A DNA stretch of 64,000 bases from Dipteris shenzhenensis. Its lineage: Eukaryota; Polypodiophyta; Polypodiopsida; Gleicheniales. The stretch lies in the NCBI GenBank assembly GCA_047967505.1, contig CM106539.1; one strand, given 5' to 3'. Position numbers and translations under genes: made by a program. Below are positions 1 to 11,007 of this stretch, one piece after another (position 1 is the first letter of the stretch; each line of letters opens with the position of its first letter). Under the pieces are notes generated by a model. That model had not been told where the DNA came from and made no database searches. It saw only the letters and a program-made list of their open reading frames with translations.

Positions 1-2755
1 ATTGACTTACATGCAAAGTGGCACGCCCATCCCATAAGTGCTTGATTGGATAACATACCTATCAGCGTGTTTTTTTACGGATGTGCATGAAACTAGAGCA
101 AAAATAGTATTTAATGGTCGATCGACCATGCAAAGCATATCCGATGGGCACAATACTTTGCACACACCTTTAACTAGGTGGAATTGACTTACATGAAAAG
201 TGGCACGCCCCCATCGCATAAGTGCTTGATCAGATAACAAACGTAGAAGTGTGTTTTTTAACGGATGTGCATGGCACCAAGGCAAAAATGGTATTTAATG
301 CTCGATCGACCATGCAAAGCATATCCGCGATTGGCACGATCCTTCAACTAGGTGGAATTGACTTACATGCAAAGTGGCATTCTCATCGCATAAGTGCTTG
401 ATCGGATAACACACCTAGCAGCGTGTTTTTTTACGGATGTGCATGGCACTAAGGCAAAAATGGTATTTAATGCTCGATCGACCATGCAAAGCATATCCAA
501 TGGGTATAATACTTTTCCTATACTTCAACTTAGGTCGTATTAAAATGTTGTCAAAGAGGCACACCCATTCGATAAGTACTTGGTCAGATAACATACCTAA
601 GGGCGTGTTTTTTTGCGGATGTGCATACCACTAGGGAAAAAACAGTGTATAATGCGTGATCAACCATGCAAATCATATCCGATGGTGACAATACTTTACA
701 CCTCAACCTAGTGGAAACGGACTTGCATGCAAATTGGAGCCCTTATCCGATAAGTACTAGTTTGAATAATACACCTAGGACCGTGTTTTTTCATGGTTGT
801 GCATGACACCAAGGCAAAAATGGTGTCTTATGCTTGATCGACAATGCAAAGCATATCCGATGGGCACAATACTTTGCACACACCTTCCACTAGGTGGAAT
901 CGACTTACATGCAAAGTGGCACACCCATCCCATAAGTGCTTGATTGTGCATGACACTAGAGTAAAAATAGTATTTAATACTCGATTGACCATGCAAAGGA
1001 TATCTGATGGGAACAATACTTTTCACACACTTTCAACTAGGTGGAATTGACTTACATGCAAAGTGGCATTCCCATCGCATAAGTGCTTGATCGGATAACA
1101 CACCTAGGAGCGTGTTTTTTTACGGATGTGCATGGCACTAAGGCAAAAATGGTATTTACTGCTCGATCGACCATGCAAAGCATATCCGATGGGCATAATA
1201 CTTTTCTCATACCTCAACCTAGGTGGTATTAAAATGTTGTCAAAGAGGCACACCCATCCGATAAGTACTTGGTCAGATAACATACCTAAGGGCGTGTTTT
1301 TTTGCGGATGTGCATACCACTAGGAAAAAAACGGTGTATAATGCGTGATCAACCATGCAAATCATATCCGATGGTGACAGTACTTTGCACACACCTCAAC
1401 CTAGTGGAAACGGACTTGCATGCAAATTGGAGCCCTTATCTAATAAGTACTAGTTTGAATAACACATCTAGGACTGCGTTTTTTTACGAATGTGCATGAC
1501 ACTAAGATAAAAACGGTGTTTTATGCTTGATCGACAATGCAAAGCATATCCGATGGGCACAATACTTTGCACACACCTTCAACTAGGTGGAATCGACTTA
1601 CATGCAAAGTGGCACGCCCATCCCATAAGTTCTTGATCGGATAACATACCTAGAAGCGTGTTTTTTGACGGATATGCATGACACTAGAGCAAAAATAGTA
1701 TTTAATGCTCGATCGACCATGCAAAGCATATCCGATGGGCACAAAACTTTTCGTACGCCTCAACCTAGGTGGTATTGAAATGTTCGCAATGAGGCACACC
1801 CATCCGATAAGTAATTGGTCAGATAACACACCTAGTAGCGTGTTTTTTTACGGATATGCATGGCACTAAGGCAAAAATGGTATTTAATGCTCGATCCACC
1901 ATGCAAAGCATATCTGATGGGCACGATACTTTGCACACACCTTCAACTAGGTGGAATAGACTTATATGCAAAGCGGCACGCACATCCCATAAGTGCTTGA
2001 TTGGATTACATACCTAGCAACGTGTTTTTTGACGGATGTGCATGACACTAGAGCAAAAATAGTATTTAATGCTCGATCGACCATGCAAAGCATATCCGAT
2101 GGACACAAAACGTTTCTTACGCCTTAACCTAGGTGGTATTGAAATGTTCTCAATGAGGCACACCCATTCGATAAGTACTTGGTCAGATAACACACCTAAT
2201 GGCGTGTATTTTTGCGGATGTGCATATCATTAGGAAAAAAATGGTGTATAATGCGTGATCGACCATGCAAATCATATCCGATGGTGACAATACTTTGCAC
2301 GCACCTCAATGTAGTTAAAACGGACTTGCGTGCAAAATGGAGCCCCCATCTGATAAGTACTTATTTGAATAACACACCTATGGCCGTGTTTTTATATGGT
2401 TGTGCATGACACTAAGGCAAAAACGGTGTGTTATGCTTGATCGACAATGCAAAGCATATCCGATGAATACAATACTTTGCACACACCTTCAACTAGGTGT
2501 AATTGACTTACATGCAAAGTGGCACGCCCATCGCATAAGTGCTTGATCAGATAACACACCTAGCAGCGTGTTTTTTTACGGATGTGCATGGCACTAAGGC
2601 AAAAATGGTATTTAATGCTCGATCGACCATGCAAAGCATATCCGATGGGCACGATACTTTGCACACACCTTCAAACTTGTGGAATAGACTTACATGCAAA
2701 GTGGCACGCCCATCCCATAAGTGCTTGATCAGATAACATACCTAGCAGCGTGTTT
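1..2755. repeat. 182-bp tandem satellite array with higher-order pattern
   Basis: About 15 head-to-tail monomers are seen. The anchor CATGCAAA (AATGCAAA in two monomers) falls at 127, 311, 483, 665, 843, 990, 1172, 1354, 1536, 1718, 1900, 2082, 2264, 2446 and 2628, so most steps are exactly 182 bp. Steps of 172 and 147 mark small deletions. The array runs off the left edge and stops abruptly near 2755 in AT-rich DNA. Four monomer subtypes can be told apart by the sequence before the anchor, and they recur in a partly ordered series. Short ORFs inside the array are by-products of the repetition. The monomer length is in the range of plant centromeric or subtelomeric satellites; which of these it is cannot be told from the window. 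Confidence 0.93.
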
Positions 2756-2860
2756 TATTAAAAGTTTTGTTAAATTTTGTGCATATTGCCGAGTGACAAT
2801 GTTATTTTCATGAAATATTTAAGTCTCCTTTCATGGATTTATAAATTTATCACGTCAATG
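2756..2860. other. AT-rich junction between satellite and next repeat
   Basis: Satellite homology ends at about 2755 and AT-rich sequence without coding potential follows. No target duplication or gene is visible. Confidence 0.5.
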
Positions 2861-3220
2861 AAAAACGTCAAGGAAAAATATTTAAAATAATTAAATTAAC
2901 AAATAACTTAGATATAGCTAGAATTTCTAATATAGGATTATTTCAAATTCTTGCATGTTGGTGTAAAAGTATAGATTGAAAAAATAATATTTGTATGTGA
3001 ATATGATAGAGCCACAAAGTGAACTTTTGATTTGGGAAGGAAAAACGTCAAGGAAAAATATTAAAAATAATTAAATTAACAAATAACTTAGATATAGCTA
3101 GAATTTCTAATATAGGATTATTTCAAATTCTTGCATGTTGGTGCAAAAGTATAGATTGAAAAAACAATATTTTTATGTGAATATGACAGTGCCACAAAGT
3201 GAACTTTTGATTTGGGAAGA
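2861..3220. repeat. 180-bp tandem dimer
   Basis: Bases 2861-3040 and 3041-3220 are two nearly identical copies in exact 180-bp register, each starting AAAAACGTCAAGG. The sequence is unrelated to the neighbouring 182-bp satellite although the length is nearly equal. A degenerate continuation built on TTTGATTTGG-like motifs runs to about 3295. Confidence 0.9.
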
Positions 3221-3295
3221 AACTTTTTAGAAAATAAAATTTTGATTTGGAAAGGATATTTTCATAAAGTAAAGTTTTCATTTGGGAAGGATTTT

Positions 3296-3700
3296 TGGGC
3301 TTCGTCCAAAAACAACACAAAAAGTCCAAAATTAATGAAATAGGTGTTCAATTCTTAATTACATTCAATGATTGTTAGCATCGTGCCTACATTTTTAATC
3401 GTGAAACTATGCAAGAACATCATTTCAATATGAAAATCTTTGCAGAATTGTGAGCCTGCACTCCCATTCGACAATGTCCCTAGCATGAAGAAACAACACT
3501 ATCCTTCGCCTCCACAACTTCCTTTTAAAACTGAAAAGCCAAACAAAAACTGTAGAAATTAACCATTGATCCAGAAACAAAGACACCATTACTATATGTA
3601 CTAGAGATTCATGCAGAGGTCCAACACTTTCCATTCAGAAAGAAAGCTAGTTTCACTTATCGAGATCGTGATTTGTCTTATGCATGGCATTGGGTATACT
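3296..3700. other. Intergenic, nothing recognised
   Basis: AT-rich DNA with only short ORFs and no domain, RNA or repeat that I can support. Confidence 0.4.
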
Positions 3701-3704
3701 GAAA

Positions 3705-4035
3705 CAATGTCTTGTGCACGGCGTGAAATGGTTGAAATGGAGTGGCAAGCGCGCAAAGAAAATCCAAGGGCCTAGAGTTCATAAATCAAATCCAACGATC
3801 AACATTTCTCAAACGAAGTGGCAAGCGCACAAAAAGAATGAAATAGTGTGTCTTGTGCATGGCATGAAATGGTTGAAACGGGCACGTACAAAAAATCCAA
3901 GGGCTGAGAGTTCATAAATCAAAATTTCAACGATCAACATTTCTCAAACGAAGTGGCAAGCGCACAAAAAGAATACAAGAACCAAGATTTCATAAATCAA
4001 ATCCAACCATCAACATTTCTCCAATCGTCCTCCCC
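3705..4035. repeat. Degenerate tandem repeat, about 135-141 bp
   Basis: The block containing TGAAATGGTTGAAA and GTGGCAAGCGC recurs (markers at 3711/3852 and 3811/3946), with a third partial unit near 3981. Its last part, ATAAATCAAATCCAACCATC plus the following bases, appears again at about 4507-4545, so the same module lies at both ends of the 4035-4545 stretch. Confidence 0.75.
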
Positions 4036-4321
4036 AAACCTCTCCTTAATAGAGAACTAGATTTGTGGCAGGCAGCCTTTCCATCATGGAGCACATAACT
4101 ACTAAGTCAAAATTGAAGCTGAATCCTAGTATTATATTACTTTTTAAAGGAAAAAAGAGAATAAGTAAAATGGTGGACATGAGACGTGACACAGGGTCCG
4201 TTAGGACCCAATCCTCCCTGCAAATGTTAGGGGTGGTGATTTATTATTGATTTCATGATGTCCATATTTTGGAAGGATCAAAGAGGAGGGGAGCAGAGGA
4301 GGCTGATGATCATAGAGTAAC

Positions 4322-4359
4322 AAAATCAACCAAGCTTTTTATGAAAAGCTTTTGATTTT
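4322..4359. repeat. Short inverted repeat (hairpin)
   Basis: AAGCTTTT-TATG-AAAAGCTT forms a perfect 8-bp stem, extended outward with interruptions by AAAATCA and TGATTTT. It lies downstream of the pectinesterase. It could be a MITE remnant or a 3' processing structure; the sequence does not decide. Confidence 0.5.
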
Positions 4360-4561
4360 ATAAAATGCTTTTATTTTTAATCAACGTCCTCAAATCAAGC
4401 TTTTGTATCTTAATCAACAACCTACAATCCTACACGTGGCTAAGGAGAGCTCACAATTCTCAAACTTCCCCCTAGGCTGCCTGCCGTAAAAAGATGCAAG
4501 ATTTCATAAATCAAATCCAACCATCAACTTTTCTCCAATCGTCCTGGAGAGCTCCGTAATA

Positions 4562-4770
4562 CGATCAGAGATGAGACGAGATTGGCGATGGCAGATCCAA
4601 ATCAAGACATAAGACATATATATGCATAAGCAGTATGATTGAGATTCAAATTATATCAGAGACGAGACGAGAATTAACGAGTCATATATATGCAGCAGAA
4701 GCAGTGCAGAGGGTGGCATTGGAGATGAAGCTCGGTAAAACGATCAGGGATGAGACGAGCTTGGCGATGG
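4562..4770. repeat. 179-bp spaced direct repeat at the 3' end of the pectinesterase
   Basis: CGATCAG(A/G)GATGAGACGAG followed by TTGGCGATGG occurs at 4562 and again at 4741, just downstream of the stop codon. An intermediate related block (GAGACGAGACGAGAATTAACG) lies near 4660. This is a partial tandem duplication of what is probably 3' UTR; the coding end itself is not duplicated. Confidence 0.65.
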
Positions 4771-4777
4771 AGGAGAA

Positions 4778-6795
4778 TCAGAGGTTGGCTTCGAAGGGGA
4801 AGGCGGTGTCGGGAAGCCAGTTCGTGCCTTGGATGAAGCTGGCGACGCTGAATTGCTCTGCTAGAGACGCTGTTTGGATCTGCGTCGACCATGCCACCCT
4901 CTTCGCTGCCCCCGCCCCCGGCCCTTCGCACATATATTCCCCGTAGAAGAGCGTCGCCAACGCAAACTCCCCACTCCACTCCAACCATCCCGCTCCATTC
5001 ACCACCTCCCCCTCGTAGCACTTCAGTAGCACCGTCCTCGCGTACTCCTTCCATGGCCTCCCCAAATACGTTGGATAATTGCTACTCTCTTTCTGCAGCT
5101 CCGCCGTCCCTTCCACCCTGCAGTTGTGCAGCGACAAGCCCGTGTTCTGATTGGGGTCCGTCCTCCCTTGAGCTGTTACGGTGTTCTGCTGCCCCGCCAG
5201 AGGCACCCGGGCTTGGATGACGCAGCTCTGGAAGACTGCGGCGGAGTTGCCGAAGATGAAGTCCACTGTGCCCAGGACGGTGCACTCTCGGTAGAATTGG
5301 CGCAGGGTATGCGTGTAGAGGGTGTCCTGGTAGGCTTCCATGGAGCAATGGTAGAAGGCAGCCTGGTCTGCGCTTATTCGCAACGCCACCGCCTGGTGAT
5401 TGGCAGGCCCGGCGGTGTTCCGAAAGGTCATGTTGCGTGCTAGGAAGCCATTTCCATCCACAGCTGCAACCACAGATCGATGTCAAATAGGCCTGCAATC
5501 TCCGTCGACTCTCCCTCTGAAAATTCTTGAAGCAGCAATCGACAGACTACAGTTCCTCTGAACTAAAAATTCCATCAAGATTGATTACCATGCCACATAC
5601 TGCCCGAGAACGATGATCTTACCTACAATATCTGAACTAAACAGTGCCCGAGAACCATAATCTTACCGACAGTTGCTGAGGTGTAGGTAGTTACATCCGC
5701 CTGCTGCACATTTCTGTCGCCCGTGATGATCGTTGTCCCGATGCCGTCGCCTATAAACATCAAGTTTATGCCAGACTTGTTCACAATTACTTGCTCATCG
5801 TAGGTCCCCCTCTTAATGTAAATGACATACCTTGCCTTGCTATTTTTCGGAGCTGCGTTCACAGCTGCCTGGACGCTCTTGTACTTGCCACTTCCATCAG
5901 CTGCAACGGTAACGTTTGGAGTTAGCGAAATGTCTTGCAGCATATCTATATCCCTGTCAGACATCCATGCAGGAAATATCAAATTTCTGCCGGTGTTTGC
6001 TGGATCTGTCGTCGCCTTATCGTTGGAGCGAGCTAGTTGGCTCCTGCGGTTTTTAAGAGGAAAGACACGCTTTAGGACAGACTCATCTGATTCTTTGCTT
6101 GCCAGCGGCAGCAAAGATCTAGCGAAGGCGAGGGAGTTGCTGATCAGCTTGCCAGCCCTAGCAGCCTCGTTTTTCAAGAGGACAATAGTTGGAGCTGCTT
6201 CTTGCTCGATCAACTCATCATTGCACGTTGTGAGAAAGGTGAGGGAAGCGCTGAGCCAAGTTCTGATATCGTTGATCGTTGATAGTTTCAAACTCGCGTC
6301 AAGAACTTCAAGGGCATGGCGGGCTTGCTCGATATGCTCGTAGGACCTTTCTGTTAACTCTACGCAATCAATCAGGGCAGCTTTGCTCCTATTGTACTGT
6401 TTGGGGACTTCTTCGTTAGCTTTCATAGATAGTGAATGCATCTTGTGCATGCCATTCAGGGCTTCTTCAGTTGCTAGCTTGGCGACTTCCACGCTCAGCA
6501 AACCGGGAATTATTGTTTTCACGTCTACCGTTAGTGAATCGATGCATACTTCAGGAAATCGGCCAACGGAATTGCATAGTGCTGTAATAACTTCAACGTC
6601 AAGGAGCTCCTCATGGTCAGAGGGAGCGGCAGAGGCACCTAAATTATGCATCGGAACAAGGCAAAGAGCAAGGGTGATAAAAGGGGCAACAACTGCCCAG
6701 GAGGCCCTCTGTGTGAGCTTCCCGCCACGAGGAAGTAGCCAGAAGGTGCATGCTGAATACAATCCAGAATAGACGACGCCTCCGAGACCCCTCAT
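4778..6795 (-). CDS. Type-I pectin methylesterase (PMEI-PME precursor), two exons
   Basis: Exon 1 is 6795-5667 and exon 2 is 5463-4778; splicing GT/AG joins ...TTYTSATV to AVDGNGF and gives 604 residues, normal for this class. Pectinesterases remove methyl esters from homogalacturonan in the cell wall. Residues about 32-50 form a hydrophobic signal or anchor segment. Residues about 65-225 are the inhibitor-like pro-region with four cysteines (C74, C84, C144, C191). The catalytic domain starts near 295 and has GTYDE (330-334), QAVAL (400-404), QDTL (422-425), DFIFG (444-448) and LGRPW (510-514), so the active-site Gln, Asp and Arg residues are present. The usual RRLL-type processing site is replaced by a weaker DRDIDMLQ (280-287). 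The ATG at 6795 precedes the hydrophobic segment. The gene appears intact; the substrate isoform is unknown. Confidence 0.93.
5464..5666 (-). other. Pectinesterase intron with duplicated donor site
   Basis: The 203-bp intron begins GTAAGATTATGG (minus strand, from 5666) and ends GTTGCAG (5464). The donor region is duplicated in tandem at 44-bp spacing (TGCCCGAGAAC at 5601 and 5645), so a second GTAAGAT lies at 5622. Use of the inner donor would keep 44 nt that include an in-frame TAG at 5625-5623. Confidence 0.85.
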
Positions 6796-8025
6796 GCTGA
6801 GTACTACTCCTGCGAGCTTCCAACAAAGGATTGCCCAGGCATTAAATGCTTGGAAAATGTATGTTCAAATAGGACGCCCAAAAGCCATGAAAATTTCCAG
6901 AGTCTCTCTGAATACCTTACCACAACGTGTTTTGTTATTTTGTAGGGAGAGAAGAGCCTTAGACAAGCTTTTTGCAGACTTTAGGTTCTGTGGAATGCAT
7001 ATGCGACGTTTGATGGGTATTTGGAAATCTGAAGAGTTTACAAGACACTTTATTGAGTGGAGCGAAACATCGAGCAATGGGCCCAAATTTTAGTGGGAAA
7101 GAATCAAAAGTAGAAGGGTGTGTGAAATGATGAGAGTCTTGGCACACAGTTTGAGTCTGTTTGACATTATGTGGCTAGAGGACAGTCCTACGATCGTAAA
7201 CCTCAACCCAATTGTTCAGTACGTCAACGAGTGCGCATCGTAAAGCCCCGATTTTAGCAGGCGAATAGATTCGCATTAAATGCGATGTGATGTGTTTAAG
7301 TAGCGTGCTGGAATGTGAACAGTGGACTGTGGATAATGCTTGGATCCCGTAACACTTTAAAATGATCTAAATAAATAAATTTTGTAATGTTCAAACACTT
7401 TTCGTAAGAGAGGAAAATTTCTAAGGCTAAAAAGAAACCTTCTTTTTTCAAATTTAAAGTTTTTCCATTCACCTCACATTATAAACTTTTGGCCTGCAAT
7501 ATGTGGTAGCCTAAGGGGCTTAGCACATGGAACAAATAGGATGGGAATGGGAAAAGGTGGTCCCATGCATATTTCTATCGTATTCCCATCCCACCATGTG
7601 CTAACAAAAAAAGAACTACAGATGGGTTTAGGTGGAAGAGGACATATGGCATCATTTCATGTGTTTAAGAAGTGGGGACCACGTGGGGACAAGGATACAT
7701 GTCATCCTTGCATGTTTTTGAATTCCTAAAAAAGGGGAACCCATTCTGGCTGCCAGGGTCTAGAGGCCATGGTCCAGGATGGGAGAAAAAGTAGCTACTC
7801 CCATTCTAAATCCATTCTAGACCACTTGGTGTAGGATGGGAGTAATGATGACGAAAAGATTCCCATCCTAAACCCATGCTAGCCCCATCCATGTGCTAAG
7901 GCCCTAAGTGAAGCTGACGGGTTTTTGAAGAAGCTCAATTTTTTGCAGGATTAGTGCCACGTGGAGGTCCAATCGCGGGTACGTGGTAGTTCCCAATTTT
8001 GTTTCATCCCACATTTTTAGCCCTG

Positions 8026-8028
<3 letters not shown>
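6796..8028. other. Intergenic, pectinesterase upstream region
   Basis: No coding domain is recognised. The first few hundred bases should hold the minus-strand pectinesterase promoter, but I see no convincing TATA box. At 7530-7910 phrases such as TGGGA(A/G)T and CCCATCC recur around ATGTGCTAA, suggesting a decayed repeat. Confidence 0.4.

Positions 8029-8066
<38 letters not shown>
8029..8066. repeat. (TC)n microsatellite
   Basis: Uninterrupted TC dinucleotides, about 19 units. Confidence 0.98.
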
Positions 8067-8069
<3 letters not shown>

Positions 8070-8680
8070 CTACATAGTGCTACTAAAAAGTGGTGTATAT
8101 TGTGCTACTAGTCCTGCTCAGTGATGCTACTTATTAGTAGTGCTACTTCTACTAATTAGTGATCCTACAAATTGCTGTTACTAGTGTTGTTACAAATTAG
8201 TGCTACTAAAAAGTGGTGTATATAATGTTGCTAGTCCTGCCCAATGATGCTACTAATTAGTAATGCTGCTGCTACTAACTAGTGATGCTACTAATTAGTG
8301 CTATTAGTGTTGTTACAAATTGATAATGCTACTAAGTAGTGCTGCTACTACCACTAATTAGTGCTGCAAGTGCTAGTTGTTAGTGCTACTGCAAGTGGTT
8401 GGTGTTGTTGCAGTGCCAGTAAGTGCTGCTAGTAGTGGTACTCCGTACTTGGCTTAGATTAGTGGTTAGAGCTGGTAGTTGGTGCTACTAGTGCTACTAG
8501 TTGGTGCTGCTACTACATAGTGCTACTAAAAAGTGGTGTATATAGTGCTGCTAGTCCTACCCAGTGATGCTACTATTTATAGTGCTGTAGTTGCTAGTTG
8601 TTAGTGCTGTTGTAAGTGGTTGGTGCTGTTGTAGTGCCAGTAAGTGCTGCTAGTAGTGGTACTCAATGCTCAATATGGTT
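8067..8680. repeat. GCT/ACT-rich degenerate minisatellite
   Basis: The tract is built from trinucleotide-like words (TGCTACTAGT, TGCTACTAATTAG). A longer phrase, GTGCTACTAAAAAGTGGTG, recurs near 8079, 8201 and 8520. AAGTGCTGCTAGTAGTGGTA recurs near 8420 and 8643. The repetition is therefore hierarchical. There is no coding potential. Confidence 0.85.
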
Positions 8681-9410
8681 AGTTTCTTCCATCACATTGC
8701 AAAAAGGATTTTAATGCTATGTACCTCCCAAGGACATTCTATTAATTTTAAGCACATTACATTATAAAAACACAAAGCAGGAGTTGAAATAAGAACACTA
8801 TGAATGAGTCTTTGTTTCAACTGGAAAAGGAATCCAATTAGTCTTCCATCTCCAAAAAGGCAACGTACAGGCAAAAATGAATGATTTTTATAAAAGTTAT
8901 TAATGATGTACAAAAAAGGTTGGTATCCCACTACATGCGTCTGCTTCCATCTTCAATACTCTTTCTAGCAGTTGTGTCTTATCATATACTCCATAATGTC
9001 AATGGACTCCTCATCATAGAAGAGGTCATGCTCAAAATGTGCCATGTAGGACTGGCGACTCCATTTGTAGCTACACAAACAACCATGGCGTGATGTTGTC
9101 CATCAAATTGGAGCACATTTCTTCATCACTTTGCATCTCAAACTTTGGAAGCACTCTCCAGGTTCTAGCTGGGTTTCTGCAAACATTACGTGAATTTTGG
9201 AGTCAAAAAAGGCCTCTTGGATTAGTCCCTTAAGATTTGTGATTAGCAAACCAACCAATGGGAAGGCTTGGGCATTAAAAGAATGGAGGATTCCATATTG
9301 GCCTCTCATTGGTGGAGAGTTCAGCATGTGTACATGGCTCGAGACACGAACTTGGATCCTGCCAGTTAAACTTGCTTTCCTTCAAATTGTATCTCTCTTT
9401 TACATTAACT
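8681..9410. other. Intergenic, nothing recognised
   Basis: Only short ORFs without recognisable motifs on either strand. Confidence 0.4.
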
Positions 9411-10145
9411 TTTTTGCATGTGAGCTTCTCCTCAACCAAGGACACACCTAAATAACATCATTAAGCATGGGTTAATGGGCCTCCAATGTTGTGCTAAAGT
9501 TATGCATACCCATTTGAGGGCATGCTCCATAACTTTTTTTTGATTTGTTGAAAACCAAAATGGATTGAAAATTTGGAATGTGCATGGTGGTCTTAAAACA
9601 TTGATAGTTGTTAGTATTGGTATCTAGATTCACCCTAAAATGGAAGGAGTTGAAAAAGTGCAATTCATGCATGTGAAAAGATATTTTAATAAATCCAACA
9701 CTATTTATAATATTGAATTGTTTCTTTTTCCATGCACTTGCTTTCTATATGGCTCATAAGCATGCCAAAGGTCATTACATTTAATAACACACAGCACCAA
9801 ACTCGATAGCATGCCCTTTGGCCTATTTACTTTAGAATGATTACTTGGTTGTATGTATGTGTAGAACAAAATTTTGGTGTTTTGGAATAAATTGCTATAT
9901 CCTATAGTCTTCAGGATGCATGCTTCACATGCAACATAGCATTTGTAATGCTTTAACGGTCTCGTTCCAAATCCTTATTCCATAATTTTTTTCTCTCATG
10001 TTCAAGTTTGGAATGTGTACTACAACTTGAAAACAAAGTTTGCCGAATTCCATTGAGCAATGCATAAGTTATGGGTCATGCAAGATACCCATATACAGAA
10101 CAGTTCTTAAACCTCACCAAAAATGGCTATACCCAAGCAAACAAT
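9411..10145. repeat. Dispersed repeat family, copy 1 (rearranged)
   Basis: Two blocks are shared with 35590-36092 and 50357-51110. Block Y (about 9411-9832) starts near GTGAGCTTCTCCTCAACC and contains TTGTGCTAAAG and TGGATTGAAAATTTGGAAT. Block X (about 9833-10145) starts AATGATTACTTGGTTG and ends CCAAGCAAACAATGACCC. Here Y and X are in the opposite relative orientation to the other two copies. No coding capacity is seen; it is probably a non-autonomous mobile element. Confidence 0.8.
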
Positions 10146-10602
10146 GACCCGCGCCCCTTCCAATCATGTAAGATATCACCTCTCTTGCTCTTGGGAATCT
10201 TATCTAGACCTTTGGCTAATCCTTTCATCACTATCTAGTCATTGAAGCTATAGGTGCAAGGGATCCACTCATCAAATGCATTTTTGGTGTTGTGGAAGAC
10301 ACAAGAGGTCACAGCATTGCATGGTCTTGTAGCCTTGCTCCTCACCATGCATGCAGAGGTTGCAACAGTAAGAATGGGACTCCTACACAAGGCAATGCAG
10401 CTCCAATAGAGAGGGGGAAGGAGAGGGACAAAGCAGCAGCAAAACAGAGGCATGGGAGAGGGAGAAGGAGAGGGATAGAACAGCTCCAATAGAGGCACAA
10501 AAGAGGGAGATGGAGAAGGACAAATCAACACCAATAGAGGCATAGAAGAGAGAGAGGGGAGAGGGAGAGAGAGAGAGGGGGGCGGGCATGGAGGTACATA
10601 GC

Positions 10603-10655
<53 letters not shown>

Positions 10656-11000
10656 GAGCTTCAGCAAGTAGGCCAGAGCAAGAGGGAGCAGGGAAAGAGG
10701 AAGAACAGGGAAAATGCGTGGGAGGCAATTTAGAAAAAATTGCCACAAGGGGCCTACCATCTCGTTGAAGGCAGATTTGGGCTCATGTGGGGGAGGTGTA
10801 CCTAATAGGGTTAAGAGAGGGGGGGGATGGTTTGGGTGGTCCCTAGTGTAAGGGGAGCAACCAATAGGGGCTCTATGCAGGCCTGTCCACCCTCCACCTC
10901 AACATACCATTGCCCCACACCTTCTAGCACTCTCATTGGTACACGTCAAATCCCTCTCTAATCCCTTGAAATTAGGAAACACTAATTGGAGTCCCTTTTG
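10146..11000. other. Intergenic with GA-rich tract
   Basis: Purine-rich DNA. Long antisense ORFs of Ser/Leu/Pro are artefacts of the GA repeat. A G-run (GGGGGGG) lies near 10821. No gene is recognised. Confidence 0.5.
10609..10651. repeat. (GA)n microsatellite
   Basis: About 20 GA units inside a wider GA-rich region from about 10540. Confidence 0.95.
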
Positions 11001-11007
11001 AGGCCCC

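Noticed and set aside
437-2736. Several conserved 60-90 aa ORFs in the first 2.7 kb
   Set aside because: They recur only because the 182-bp satellite repeats in phase; no start context, no domain, and equal ORFs on both strands.
1-2755. CRISPR-like array
   Set aside because: Repeats are contiguous 182-bp monomers without spacers, in eukaryotic DNA with introns and retrotransposons.
4674-5498. ORFs opposite or out of frame with pectinesterase exon 2
   Set aside because: Shadows of a GC-rich coding exon; only the minus-strand frame carries pectinesterase motifs.
10235-10760. Ser/Leu/Pro-rich ORFs on the minus strand
   Set aside because: Direct translation of the GA/TC microsatellite.
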